In this document: positions 40,209 through 51,945 of the stretch, in pieces
Numbering within the stretch: position 1 is the stretch's first letter
Layout: every line of letters starts with the position of its first letter
DNA from: Acidimicrobiia bacterium
Lineage (GTDB): Bacteria; Actinomycetota; Acidimicrobiia; Acidimicrobiales; VFJN01
Direction: 5' to 3'
DNA: 64,000 nt
Assembly: GCA_009694375.1 (NCBI GenBank)
Contig: SHVB01000002.1
Coordinates: forward strand, 1 to 64,000
Notes under the pieces: generated by a model
What the model saw: only the letters and a program-made list of their open reading frames with translations
What the model was told of the DNA's origin: nothing
The model's database searches: none
Program-made: the position numbers and the translations under genes

Positions 40209-42137
40209 CTACCGGCGTAAATAAATATCCACCGTGGCTTTGCGCTTGACCTTCTCATTGGGCTCGGGGTTGGTGGTGAAGGGCGTACCGCGAGCGGGGC
40301 CGGCTACATCGCCCACCACCAACCCGGCCGCCTCAATCTTGGCGATGGCCTGATCAAGCGTGAGGCCATCAACCGAGGGGACAACCACCAAATCAGGGCC
40401 CTTGGAGACCGCCACCTCCACGGTGCTGTCGCGCGGCGCCGAGGCACCCTCACCCGGGCGAAGGGCAATCACGACACCCACCGCCACGTTGTCGCTGAAC
40501 TCATCCACCTGTTTCGCCAACAGTTGGACCGACTGGAGAGCAACGGCGGCGGCCTCGTAGGTACCACCGGTCAGTCCGGCCGGGATGACACGCGGCACCG
40601 GACCCTTCGACACGGTGAGCGGCACCTCGGAACCCTTGGGAAGTTCGGCAGGCACATCCGCACCCAGGGCCATCACAACCCCGGCCGCCACTTTCTCGTC
40701 GTTCACCTCCGTGACGGCGGGGGTAAAACCACCGGCATCGGTGAGACGCTGGGTGGCATCGGCGATCGACATCCCCACGAGGTCGGTGGGAACAGGGGCC
40801 GGGGTGTTGCCCAGCGAGACGTACAACGCCAACGTGGAGCCCTCACGAAGATCCTTGCCCGCTGCCGGATCGGTGCGAAGAACCTCGCCCGGTTGGCTGC
40901 CATCTACCCGGATCGGGCGTATGTCGATCGTGAAACCGAACGGCTCCACCTCCGCACGCGCCGCCGCCTCCGTGAGGCCCACCAACATGGGTACGGGATA
41001 GCTTGGGGTGCGGGCCTGGCCGTAGCCCCACACGCCCGCTCCCGCCAGCAGCACCACCAGCAACGTAGCGAGAACTACTTTCGGCCACCGGCGCTTCGGG
41101 CGCTCCGGCGGACTGGCGTCGAGGGCATCATCGAGATAGTCCGGCGGCTCGCCGGGCAGCGGACCGCCGGCATCGGCGTCACCGGCCCCCTCCTGCCCCG
41201 GGGTCGCAACCGACGACAGACCGAGCAAGGTGGGATCAGCATTGGTGCCGTCCTGGGTGAGGTCCACCACCGGATGCAGGGACGCCAATACCAGCGGTGC
41301 TGGCCGGGGGAGGTCCTCGGCACTGGCCATGAGGGCAATGGCCAACTCGCCCGCGTCGGGGCGATCGGCGGGGTCGGGAAGGCCCGCTCGCTCCAGCGGC
41401 TTCTGCAACGCACCGAGCGCATCGGACACCTCCACCGCCACGCCAACGCGGGCCATGAGCGTGGCAATGGTGGTGTCGGCGGAGAAGGGAACCCGCCCGG
41501 TGACACATTCGATCAGCACCAGACCAAGGGAATACACATCGGCTCGCCCATCCACCGACTGCCCCTGGGCCTGTTCCGGTGAGGCGTAGCGGGCGGTGCC
41601 CAGCACCGCTCCCTGCGGCTCGGTCCACGCCGCCTCGGCAATGGCACGCGCTAGACCGAAGTCCGCTACCCGCAGGCGAGCATCGTCGCCGAAGAGCAGG
41701 TTGGCCGGTTTGATATCGCGGTGCACGAAGCCGCGACGATGGGCGTAATCGAGCGCCCGGGTGGCCTCAAGGCCCACCATCAGTGCCTGCGAAGGGGTGA
41801 GCCGAAACCCCGAGTCCAACATGGTGCGCAGGCTGCCCCCACCGAGATACTCCGTCACGATGTAGGGCGCGCCGTCGTCGTCGCCCCAGTCGTAGACGGC
41901 CACGATGTTGGGATGATTCAGGGCCGCGGCGGCCTGCGCCTCCGCCCGGAAGCGCCGGAGGAAAGCGTCGTCCTCGGCGAGCGCTGCGTGCAGAATCTTC
42001 ACCGCCACCCGACGCCGGAGCCGAACGTCGTCAGCCAAAAACACCTGGGCTGACGAGCCGGTACCGATGGGAGCGATGAGCCGATAGCGCCCGCTGAGAA
42101 CTCGACCGATTTGGTCCGTCATACGGGACATGACCAC
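40209..42137 (-). CDS. Ser/Thr protein kinase with four PASTA domains
   Basis: An N-terminal kinase domain (about residues 15-285) has the Gly-rich loop IGTGSSAQVF, the ATP lysine in VAVKIL (about 47), HRDIKPANLL, DFGLAR and GTARYASPEQ. A juxtamembrane linker leads to one transmembrane helix (about 350-370), and four extracellular PASTA repeats follow to the C-terminus. This is the PknB/StkP design, which senses peptidoglycan fragments and regulates growth and division. I chose GTG at 42137 (642 residues) because TATCCT (42145-42150) is 7 bases upstream; ATG at 42131 is the alternative. No phosphatase or FtsZ-related genes are adjacent in this window. Confidence 0.93.
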   Translation of the reverse strand: MVMSRMTDQIGRVLSGRYRLIAPIGTGSSAQVFLADDVRLRRRVAVKILHAALAEDDAFLRRFRAEAQAAAALNHPNIVAVYDWGDDDGAPYIVTEYLGGGSLRTMLDSGFRLTPSQALMVGLEATRALDYAHRRGFVHRDIKPANLLFGDDARLRVADFGLARAIAEAAWTEPQGAVLGTARYASPEQAQGQSVDGRADVYSLGLVLIECVTGRVPFSADTTIATLMARVGVAVEVSDALGALQKPLERAGLPDPADRPDAGELAIALMASAEDLPRPAPLVLASLHPVVDLTQDGTNADPTLLGLSSVATPGQEGAGDADAGGPLPGEPPDYLDDALDASPPERPKRRWPKVVLATLLVVLLAGAGVWGYGQARTPSYPVPMLVGLTEAAARAEVEPFGFTIDIRPIRVDGSQPGEVLRTDPAAGKDLREGSTLALYVSLGNTPAPVPTDLVGMSIADATQRLTDAGGFTPAVTEVNDEKVAAGVVMALGADVPAELPKGSEVPLTVSKGPVPRVIPAGLTGGTYEAAAVALQSVQLLAKQVDEFSDNVAVGVVIALRPGEGASAPRDSTVEVAVSKGPDLVVVPSVDGLTLDQAIAKIEAAGLVVGDVAGPARGTPFTTNPEPNEKVKRKATVDIYLRR

Positions 42138-42210
42138 AAACACGAGGATACTCCCTGCCCATTCGGTCCCGGTGCACCCTTCCGGCGTTTGGAGGGCCAG
42201 ACTGATCCCG

Positions 42211-42726
42211 ATGCCTGCCGACGACCCCCCTGATACCCCCGAGCCCGCCGCCGACGCCGCCGCCGAGCCCCTGGCCGACCCCCTGGCGGGCCGTCGAGCG
42301 CCCCTGCCCACCGCCGTCTACCGGGTCATCATCGCGGTGGCGGTGCTCGCCGCCGCGGCCGCCATCGTGGCGGGGGTGCAGGCCACCCAGACCGGAGAGC
42401 AAGAGCCGGTCACGGTATCGGGGCGCCCCGATGTGGTGGAGGCACTCATTCCTGGGACAGGCGACGAAGTGGTGCAGCAGTTCGAGGTGGGGGTCGACCT
42501 AGCCCCCGGCTACGAGGGAGCCCTCACGGTGAACGGGGTGGACATCCCCACCGAGGAACTCCGGCTCGTTCCCCAGCAGAACCAGGTGTTCTTCAAGCCC
42601 AGTGAAGGTTCGGTGATCAACGAACTGCTCGCCGGGGAGAACTGCGTGGTAGCCACCGTCTGGAAGTCTTCGGAGGGCCGCGGCCTTCGCGATCAGACCT
42701 TCCAGTGGTGCTTCGAGGCGAGCTGA
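42211..42726 (+). CDS. Single-pass membrane protein of unknown function, 171 aa
   Basis: The N-terminal 35 residues are acidic and Ala/Pro-rich, followed by one transmembrane helix (about residues 36-56, VYRVIIAVAVLAAAAAIVAG). An extracytoplasmic domain of about 110 residues follows, with GRPDVVEALIPGTGDEV and two Cys near ENCVVATVW and QWCFEAS that may form a disulfide. ATG at 42211 is chosen because CAGACT lies 7 bases upstream. It is divergent from the PASTA kinase gene, which hints at an envelope role, but no family is recognised. Confidence 0.75.
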   Translation: MPADDPPDTPEPAADAAAEPLADPLAGRRAPLPTAVYRVIIAVAVLAAAAAIVAGVQATQTGEQEPVTVSGRPDVVEALIPGTGDEVVQQFEVGVDLAPGYEGALTVNGVDIPTEELRLVPQQNQVFFKPSEGSVINELLAGENCVVATVWKSSEGRGLRDQTFQWCFEAS

Positions 42727-42733
42727 GCGGGGG

Positions 42734-45858
<3,125 letters not shown>

Positions 45859-45993
45859 CGCGGTGCCACCCCCGACAAGATGCCCACCATCAGGCTTCGC
45901 CCTCGATCAGATACCGCCAAGCCACATTCCCCCCGGTTGGTCTGCCATGAGAATGGCCATAGGTGCCCCGCGTGGGCAAATCTCGCAGCCGCG

Positions 45994-46869
45994 ATGAATG
46001 TTCTCTCTGGCCCCTGGCCTGCACGCGTTACCTGGGCGCTCGGGCCGCTGCTGGTGGCCCCGGCCCTCGGCGCCTCCCTGGAGCAGCACAGTCGCGCCGT
46101 TGCCCTCACCGGGGCGGCGCTGGCCTGGGCCACCTGGGCGGGGGTGTTGGTGGCCGTGCTGGTGCCTCGTACCGTGAGCCTCACGGCCCTGCGGGTAGCG
46201 GCCCCGGCGGTGCTGGTGAGCGCCATCTGGGCCGCGTCGGCCGGGGGCTCCACCGTCGCCTCGGTGTCGGCCCTAGTCGCCGGTTCTCTCACGGTGATGG
46301 CGGCGTTTTCTCCTTTCACGGGGCAATGCTTTGTGAACGGCTCGGCCTATGGCGATGAGTATCGCCTGCCCCTTCGGGTGCCCGCCGCGGTGCTGCTGGG
46401 TCCCATCGTGCTGGCCGAAATCGCCGTCGTCACACCGGTGGTGGCCGGTCCGCTCCTGTTGGCCGCCGGCCAGTGGGTGGCTGGCGGACTCGTCGTGGTG
46501 ATCGGTGCACCAACCGCCTGGTTCGCCCTGCGGGCGCTGCACGGCTTGAGTCGGCGCTGGGTGGTATTCGTACCGGCCGGCCTGGTGCTACACGACCGGC
46601 ACACGATGAACGAAGCCGTCTTGTTTCCCCGGCGCCTGATTGCTCGGCTCGGCCCGGCGCGTGATCCTCTCCCCCCCGACACGCTCGACCTCACCGCGGG
46701 ATCGTTGGGACTGGCCGTGGAACTCGTAGTGAGCTCGCCGCTGGAGGTGGCGCCGCGGCGCAATGACCGCACGGTGAAGGTGGTGACGGTGCCGTCGGTG
46801 GTCTTTACTCCCACCCGTCCCGGAGCCCTCTTGGCCGAGGCCACCCGTCGTCGCCTCCCGGTGGAGTAA
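45994..46869 (+). CDS. Multi-pass membrane protein of unknown function, 291 aa
   Basis: Several hydrophobic segments are visible in the first 190 residues, for example WALGPLLVAPALGA, AALAWATWAGVLVAVLVP, VPAAVLLGPIVLAEIAVV and PLLLAAGQWVAGGLVVVIG. A soluble C-terminal domain follows (HGLSRRWVVFVPAGLVLHDRHT onward). FSPFTGQCFVNGSAYGDEYR is a distinctive loop. I do not recognise a characterised family, but a PH-like C-terminal domain is possible. ATG at 45994 is chosen because the hydrophobic region begins shortly after; no Shine-Dalgarno or clear -10 is seen. Confidence 0.7.
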   Translation: MNVLSGPWPARVTWALGPLLVAPALGASLEQHSRAVALTGAALAWATWAGVLVAVLVPRTVSLTALRVAAPAVLVSAIWAASAGGSTVASVSALVAGSLTVMAAFSPFTGQCFVNGSAYGDEYRLPLRVPAAVLLGPIVLAEIAVVTPVVAGPLLLAAGQWVAGGLVVVIGAPTAWFALRALHGLSRRWVVFVPAGLVLHDRHTMNEAVLFPRRLIARLGPARDPLPPDTLDLTAGSLGLAVELVVSSPLEVAPRRNDRTVKVVTVPSVVFTPTRPGALLAEATRRRLPVE

Positions 46870-46914
46870 GCAGCATCGATAGGCGGCACCGCGGCCACTG
46901 ATTACGCTGCGGGC

Positions 46915-47307
46915 ATGGCTGCAGCGCGTCCACACCAGCGTTTGATCCGCAGAATCAGCTTGGCTCTCGTGCTGTTCGGGGCCGTAGTGGCCCTCTGGGC
47001 CACGTTGCCGTATTCCGATGCCGTCCCCTTGGCGGTAGCGGAGGACCAACCCGCCGCGTCGGTCACCTTCACCTGCCCCGCAATCATCGGCGGCGATAGC
47101 CGGCCCATCCCCAGCGCCGCGGCCCGCCAGGCCCGCCAGGCCGGGGAGTTAACCCGCCGTCCGTGCGAACCGTTGGAACAAACGCGACGCGTGCTCACCG
47201 TCGTGGACCTAGTGATGGTGGCCTTCGCCTTGGGCTGTCTCATCCGGTACCGCACCCAAGGTGCTCAGGCCACAATGCCGCCCGCCACCACCTCGTCGTT
47301 GTCGTAA
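46915..47307 (+). CDS. Small two-helix membrane protein of unknown function, 130 aa
   Basis: One helix near residues 13-30 (ISLALVLFGAVVALWATL) and one near residues 93-108 (VLTVVDLVMVAFALGCLI) flank an extracytoplasmic loop with two Cys (FTCPAII and RRPCEPL) that could form a disulfide. TACGCT (46903-46908) lies 6 bases before ATG. Its last 43 bases overlap the 3' end of mnmA on the other strand. Confidence 0.7.
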   Translation: MAAARPHQRLIRRISLALVLFGAVVALWATLPYSDAVPLAVAEDQPAASVTFTCPAIIGGDSRPIPSAAARQARQAGELTRRPCEPLEQTRRVLTVVDLVMVAFALGCLIRYRTQGAQATMPPATTSSLS

Positions 47308-48302
47308 AGCACCACGCTCTGGCCGGGGGCCACCCGTCGGCTGGGATTGGCGAACATCACGGTGGTGCCCACCACGCGACACCGCTGGGGGGTTCCATGA
47401 GCACTCGTCTGGGCCAGCAGTTCGCCGGCCTCCGCTTCACCCACCCAACGAAGCTCCTCCAACACCACTTGGTCCACCAACAGTGCCGCCGCATCGCCGA
47501 CGGTCACGGTGGCCGCCGGCCCATCCACCTTGATCACATAGGCCACTTCGCTGCCCCCAACCAGGCCCAGGCCTCGCCGTTGGCCGATGGTCACCAATTC
47601 CACCTCGGGTACGAATCCCACGGTGGTTCCCGCAGCATCGATCACGCGTCCGGGCCGGGTGGCGATGCGGTCGGCGAGGAACGCACTGCGCCCGCCGGTG
47701 GCGGTGATGAAACACACGTCTTGGCTGTCGGGTTTGTCGGCGGTGGCGAGGCCGAGTCGGGTGGCCTCGGCCCGGACTTCACTTTTACTGAGATGTCCCA
47801 CCGGAAAACTCACCCGAGCCAGGCCCGCGGCATCGAGCACATGCACCACATAGGACTGGTCCTTGCTCGGATCGGCCCCCCGCCGGACGCGTCGCGTGCC
47901 ATCGGGTCGCTCGACGATGCGCGCGTGGTGCCCGGTGGCTACTGCATCGAAGCCAAGGGCATCAGCGCGGCGTAAGAGCCGATCGAACTTGAGATGGCGA
48001 TTGCACTCGATGCAGGGGTTGGGGGTGCGGCCCGCCGCGTGAGCGCTGACGTAGGGGGCCACCACGTGCTGGTCGAAATCGTCGCCGAAGTTGAACACGT
48101 GGTGGTCGATGCCCAGCCGTCGCGCCACCGAGCGGGCATCGTCGACATCGGCTACCGAGCAGCAGCCTGAGTCCGAGTCGCCGCCCCACAGTTTGAGAGT
48201 GGCGCCCACCACCTCGTGGCCGGCTTCCACCAGCAGAGCGGCCGCCACCGACGAGTCGACCCCACCCGACATCGCCACCAGGACACGGGTGGCGGCGGTC
48301 AT
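47265..48302 (-). CDS. mnmA: tRNA-specific 2-thiouridylase
   Basis: MnmA thiolates U34 of tRNA-Lys, tRNA-Glu and tRNA-Gln. The 345-residue protein has the PP-loop AMSGGVDSSVAAALL, a Cys in NPCIECNRHLKF and the second catalytic Cys in SQDVCFI. It overlaps the cysteine desulfurase gene upstream by 4 bases (ATGA), so the sulfur donor and the acceptor enzyme are made together. Confidence 0.96.
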   Translation of the reverse strand: MTAATRVLVAMSGGVDSSVAAALLVEAGHEVVGATLKLWGGDSDSGCCSVADVDDARSVARRLGIDHHVFNFGDDFDQHVVAPYVSAHAAGRTPNPCIECNRHLKFDRLLRRADALGFDAVATGHHARIVERPDGTRRVRRGADPSKDQSYVVHVLDAAGLARVSFPVGHLSKSEVRAEATRLGLATADKPDSQDVCFITATGGRSAFLADRIATRPGRVIDAAGTTVGFVPEVELVTIGQRRGLGLVGGSEVAYVIKVDGPAATVTVGDAAALLVDQVVLEELRWVGEAEAGELLAQTSAHGTPQRCRVVGTTVMFANPSRRVAPGQSVVLYDNDEVVAGGIVA

Positions 48303-49462
48303 GCCGGTGCCCCGTCACGAGCGTGAGCGGCGAGGCGGGGGGCCGCTTCGAGCACTCCGACGGTGGCGGCGGCCACATCCGCCTCCCGAGTGGACCATCC
48401 CATGCTCAAGCGCAGGGAACCGCCCGCCAGGGAGCGATCCAGGCCGAGGGCCGCCAGCACATGAGACGGCTCCTGGGCACCACTGGCACAACTCGATGCG
48501 GCCGACGCCAGCACGCGGTGGTCGTGTTCGAGGAGGTACAGCAACGCTTCGCTGTCCACCGCGGGAAGACAGAGGTTGGCGATGCCCGCCACCAAGTGGG
48601 ACCGCTCACCATCCACCGCCGCACTCTCCACGGCCCCGGGGATGGCGGCGAGGATGGTGTCCACCAAACCATCCCGCCAGATCGTGGCCCGAGCCACCAG
48701 GGCCTCGCGGTCGGCCGCCGATGCCCGGGCGGCCGCCGCCAGGGCCACCGCGCCAGCCACGTCTTGAGTACCGCTGCGGCGGTCGCGTTCCTGACCGCCG
48801 CCGCGCAACATCGGCTCCAGCACCACACCCCGTCGCACCAAGAGCGCTCCGGTGCCCTTCGGCCCGCCGCATTTGTGGGCGGCGATGGTAACCAAGTCGG
48901 CGGCCTCGGTATGGGCACGCACATCAAGCCAGCACAGCGCTTGGGCAGCATCGGTGTGCAGTACGGCTCCCGGGGCGCGGGCCCGCACCACCTCGGCCAC
49001 CTCAGCCAGCGGCTGGATCGTGCCGACCTCGTTGTTTACGAGCATCACCGATACCAAACTGACGCTGGAATCGAGCGCGTCGGCCAGCGCATCGAGGTCG
49101 ATCACCCCGCGCTCGTCCACGGGCACAACACGGCCCCCGGCGGCCCTCACCGGATCGAGCACGGCATGGTGTTCAATGGCGGAGCACACCGCCACGCCGC
49201 CACGGGTGCCCAAGACCCCGTGCACCGCCAGGTTGTCGGCTTCGGTGCCACCGCTGGTGAATACGACATCACCGGGGGCGCCACCCACCACCGCCACCAA
49301 CTCCGCCCGGGCGGCATCGAGCGCGGCGCGCGCCGCTCGGGCCAAAGCATGCGCCCCGGAGGGGTTGCCGTAACCCTCGGTGAGCAAGGGCACCAACGCG
49401 GCAATGACCTCGGGGCGGGCCGGGGTGCTAGCGGCGTGGTCGAGATAGTGCCAGACCGACAT
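48299..49462 (-). CDS. Cysteine desulfurase (IscS/NifS family)
   Basis: A PLP enzyme of 387 residues that removes sulfur from cysteine as a protein persulfide. It starts WHYLDHAASTPARPEV, has TSGGTEADN, the PLP lysine in TIAAHKCGGPKGTG and the catalytic Cys in SCASGAQEPSHVLAAL. Overlap with mnmA indicates that it supplies sulfur for tRNA thiolation; it may also serve Fe-S assembly. Confidence 0.95.
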   Translation of the reverse strand: MSVWHYLDHAASTPARPEVIAALVPLLTEGYGNPSGAHALARAARAALDAARAELVAVVGGAPGDVVFTSGGTEADNLAVHGVLGTRGGVAVCSAIEHHAVLDPVRAAGGRVVPVDERGVIDLDALADALDSSVSLVSVMLVNNEVGTIQPLAEVAEVVRARAPGAVLHTDAAQALCWLDVRAHTEAADLVTIAAHKCGGPKGTGALLVRRGVVLEPMLRGGGQERDRRSGTQDVAGAVALAAAARASAADREALVARATIWRDGLVDTILAAIPGAVESAAVDGERSHLVAGIANLCLPAVDSEALLYLLEHDHRVLASAASSCASGAQEPSHVLAALGLDRSLAGGSLRLSMGWSTREADVAAATVGVLEAAPRLAAHARDGAPA

Positions 49463-49717
49463 CAGCAGGCCGGGGGCACCAGCGAGGCCGCGGCGGGCGC
49501 CGAGAACCTTGGCATCGGGGACCGGGGTGAGGACCGAGGCGCGACGAACGGGCTATCCACCGTTGTGCTCCCATCGCGAACGACCCATTCCACCGAAAGA
49601 TTCTAGCGGGCCCTCCCGCGTGACGGCGGGGCGCTCGGCCCACGGAGGTGAAGAAGCGCCGCGGCGAGGAACCCTCTGCTCGTCGGCCAGCGTCCCCGTT
49701 TTCGGCTGGGGCCAGGG
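49463..49717. other. Intergenic region before galT
   Basis: No gene or RNA is recognised in these 255 bases between the divergent cysteine desulfurase and galT. In-frame codons upstream of the desulfurase ATG remain open for some distance, so a slightly longer form of that protein cannot be excluded. Confidence 0.5.
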
Positions 49718-49723
49718 TAACCT
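49718..49723 (+). promoter_or_regulatory. -10 hexamer of the galT transcript
   Basis: TAACCT is followed after 7 bases by GTG of a mini-ORF. The spacing fits the leaderless pattern seen at many genes here; no clear -35 is present. Confidence 0.5.
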
Positions 49724-49730
49724 TGTGCCT

Positions 49731-49760
49731 GTGCATAGAGGCATTTTCGACCACCAATGA
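49731..49760 (+). CDS. Predicted leaderless mini-ORF coupled to galT
   Basis: GTG to TGA encodes MHRGIFDHQ. The GTG lies exactly 7 bases after TAACCT, and the TGA overlaps the galT ATG (ATGA). If the transcript starts at this GTG, ribosomes would translate the mini-ORF first and reinitiate at galT, which has no Shine-Dalgarno sequence of its own. There is no run of special codons, so a sensing role is not evident. Confidence 0.5.
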   Translation: MHRGIFDHQ

Positions 49761-50725
49761 GCCAACTGCGCCTGAACCCTCTGACGGGTCGTTGGGTCAC
49801 TGTGTCGACAGGACGAGCCGACCGACCTGGTGAATTGATCTCGCGGCAATCGCCGGTGGAATCAGACCCCGATCGCCTCTGCCCGTTCTGTCCCGGCAAC
49901 GAGGAGGCCACTCCCCCGGCGCTGGAGACCTACGGGGCCAGTGGGCGCTGGCAGGTTCGTGTGGTGCCAAACCTGTTCCCGGCCTTTGTTGGCAACAACG
50001 CCCTGCGGGTGCAGAACCTTGGGCCGGTGTGGACGCAGGCCACCGCCAGTGGGGTGCACGAGGTGCTGGTGTTTAGCCCTGATCACACGGGAAGTTGGGC
50101 CGACCTCGACGACAAGCAAGCTGGGTTGGCCATGGCGGCTATTCGCGATCGCATGGAAGACCACGCCCGTCGCTCCACCGTTCGGTACACGCAAGCCATC
50201 GTGAACGCAGGCCGGGAGGCCGGGGCATCGCTGGAACACCCCCACGGCCAGTTGCTCGGCATTCCCTTTGTGCCTGGCGAGATCGCCGAGGAGGAGGCTG
50301 GCTTCCGTCGCCACGAGGGCTCGTGTCTGCTGTGCACGACCGCCGAGGCCGAGGTGCAGGCCGGGCACCGAGTGGTGCTGGCCGATGAGCAAGCCCTGGT
50401 GATCTGTCCGTTCTGGAGTGGTGCGCCCTACGAGATGCTGGTGATCCCGCGATCACACGAAGTGCACCTGGAGTCCACGTCGCCCCCCGATGTGGTGGCG
50501 GTGGGCCGAGCCATCCGCGATGCGCTCCTTCGCCTCCGCCGCCACGTTGGTGATACCGCCTACAACCTCGTGTTTCACACGGCCCCCCATCACCACGAAG
50601 GTCCGTTTCACTGGCACGTCCATATCGTGCCGCGGCTCACCAGCCTGGCCGGTTTTGAGCAGGGAACCGGCGTGATGATCAACATCGTCGCCCCGGAACT
50701 AGCCGCCCAGCATCTCGCCGGCTAG
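49757..50725 (+). CDS. galT: Galactose-1-phosphate uridylyltransferase family protein
   Basis: The 322-residue HIT-superfamily nucleotidyltransferase has the zinc Cys pair in CPFCPGNE, a second pair in CLLC, the active-site motif HPHGQLLG and FHWHVHIVPRL near the end. GalT exchanges UMP between UDP-glucose and galactose-1-phosphate. Some relatives act as ADP-sugar phosphorylases, so the substrate is not certain. Its stop codon shares the palindrome CTAG with the stop of convergent rsmI. Confidence 0.88.
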   Translation: MSQLRLNPLTGRWVTVSTGRADRPGELISRQSPVESDPDRLCPFCPGNEEATPPALETYGASGRWQVRVVPNLFPAFVGNNALRVQNLGPVWTQATASGVHEVLVFSPDHTGSWADLDDKQAGLAMAAIRDRMEDHARRSTVRYTQAIVNAGREAGASLEHPHGQLLGIPFVPGEIAEEEAGFRRHEGSCLLCTTAEAEVQAGHRVVLADEQALVICPFWSGAPYEMLVIPRSHEVHLESTSPPDVVAVGRAIRDALLRLRRHVGDTAYNLVFHTAPHHHEGPFHWHVHIVPRLTSLAGFEQGTGVMINIVAPELAAQHLAG

Positions 50726-51555
50726 GCGAGGCGCCGCTGACGGGTTGCTTCGGCGTACGCCTGCCGCTTGGGGACACCGAGGCGAGCGGCCACCGCCGTG
50801 GCTGCGTCACGGGCGGTATCACCGCTGGCCAAGCAGGCCCGCACGGCCACTTCCACATCGTGATCACTGGCCGGGGTGGGCGGGGGGGCACCGTTGAGCA
50901 CCACCACGAACTCGCCCCGGGGTGGGTTCGCACTCACCCACCCCAATGCGTCCGCCAGCGTGCCGCGCCAATGCTCTTCGTGGAGTTTGGTGAGTTCGCG
51001 CCCTACCGCCACGGCTCGATCCGAACCGCACACGGCGGCCAGATCGGCCAGGGTCCGGGCCATCCGGTGGGGCGCTTCGTAGAGGACGACGGTGCGTGGC
51101 TCGCGAGCCACGTCGGCCAGACGAGCGGAGCGGGCCGAGCCCTGACGGGGCAGGAAGCCTTCGAACACGAAGCGACCGGCACTCAGACCACTCGCCACCA
51201 ACGCGGTGATGGCGGCGGAGGGTCCGGGCACGACCTCCACGGGGTAGCCCGCTGTCACGGCGGCCTGTACCAGTCGCTCGCCGGGGTCGGAGATGCCGGG
51301 CATCCCAGCATCGGTGACCACGGCCACGCGTTCCCCCATGGCCAAGCGGCTGAGCACCCCGGTGATGGCCTGCGATTCGGTGTGATCGTTCACCACCAGC
51401 AGCGGTCGCCGTTCTACCCCGGCGTGCTGCAGGAGACGACCGGTGCGACGGGTGTCCTCGCAACAGATGACATCGGCGGCCCGCAACGCCTCAACAGCGC
51501 GGGGCGAAAGATCGCCGAGGTTGCCGATGGGCGTACCCACGAGGACGAGTGGCAC
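50722..51555 (-). CDS. rsmI: 16S rRNA (cytidine(1402)-2'-O)-methyltransferase
   Basis: RsmI methylates the ribose of C1402 in the decoding centre. The 277-residue protein has VLVGTPIGNLGDLSPRA, CCEDTRRTGRLL, VVTDAGMPGISDPG and VPGPSAAITALVASGL, all typical of this SAM-dependent tetrapyrrole-methylase-fold enzyme. It begins 3 bases after the DUF192 gene on the same strand. Confidence 0.95.
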   Translation of the reverse strand: MPLVLVGTPIGNLGDLSPRAVEALRAADVICCEDTRRTGRLLQHAGVERRPLLVVNDHTESQAITGVLSRLAMGERVAVVTDAGMPGISDPGERLVQAAVTAGYPVEVVPGPSAAITALVASGLSAGRFVFEGFLPRQGSARSARLADVAREPRTVVLYEAPHRMARTLADLAAVCGSDRAVAVGRELTKLHEEHWRGTLADALGWVSANPPRGEFVVVLNGAPPPTPASDHDVEVAVRACLASGDTARDAATAVAARLGVPKRQAYAEATRQRRLA

Positions 51556-51558
51556 GCG

Positions 51559-51915
51559 TCAGTCCCGGCACTCGAGTTGGTCGCCTATTGCGAGGCTCCA
51601 GCGGGCGAAGGCTCCCGCTTCGGCTTCCACGATGGATCGGGCGCGCCACACCGGGCGGCTGATGCGATGACGAGCCAGGCGGGCGGTGCGCAAGACGGTG
51701 AGGTTGCTGTCGAGCCACGCCACGTCGATCGGAAAGCGCATCCCGATGGAGTGCACGGACCGGGCGGGGTGGAGCAGCAGGGCCCCATCCACGGCGGCTT
51801 GGCCGAGGAGACCCTTGCGGCGAGCCGCGCGCGTCTCGGCCACCTGCAGAGAGGCCAGCACCTCTCCCTGTCGCAACAACCAAGGCACAGACGGTGAGGC
51901 TAGGGCCATCGGCAC
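51559..51915 (-). CDS. DUF192 family protein, 118 aa
   Basis: A small DUF192 protein with the family pattern TRAARRKGLLGQ, GALLLHPARSVHSIGMRFPIDVAWLD and a C-terminal VEAEAGAFARWSLAIGDQL. No signal peptide is present, unlike many members. Function is unknown. Start GTG at 51915 or ATG at 51909. It is close to rsmI and is likely co-transcribed. Confidence 0.85.
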   Translation of the reverse strand: MPMALASPSVPWLLRQGEVLASLQVAETRAARRKGLLGQAAVDGALLLHPARSVHSIGMRFPIDVAWLDSNLTVLRTARLARHRISRPVWRARSIVEAEAGAFARWSLAIGDQLECRD

Positions 51916-51945
51916 CGCCGATACGCCGATGGCGCGCGACGCTCA

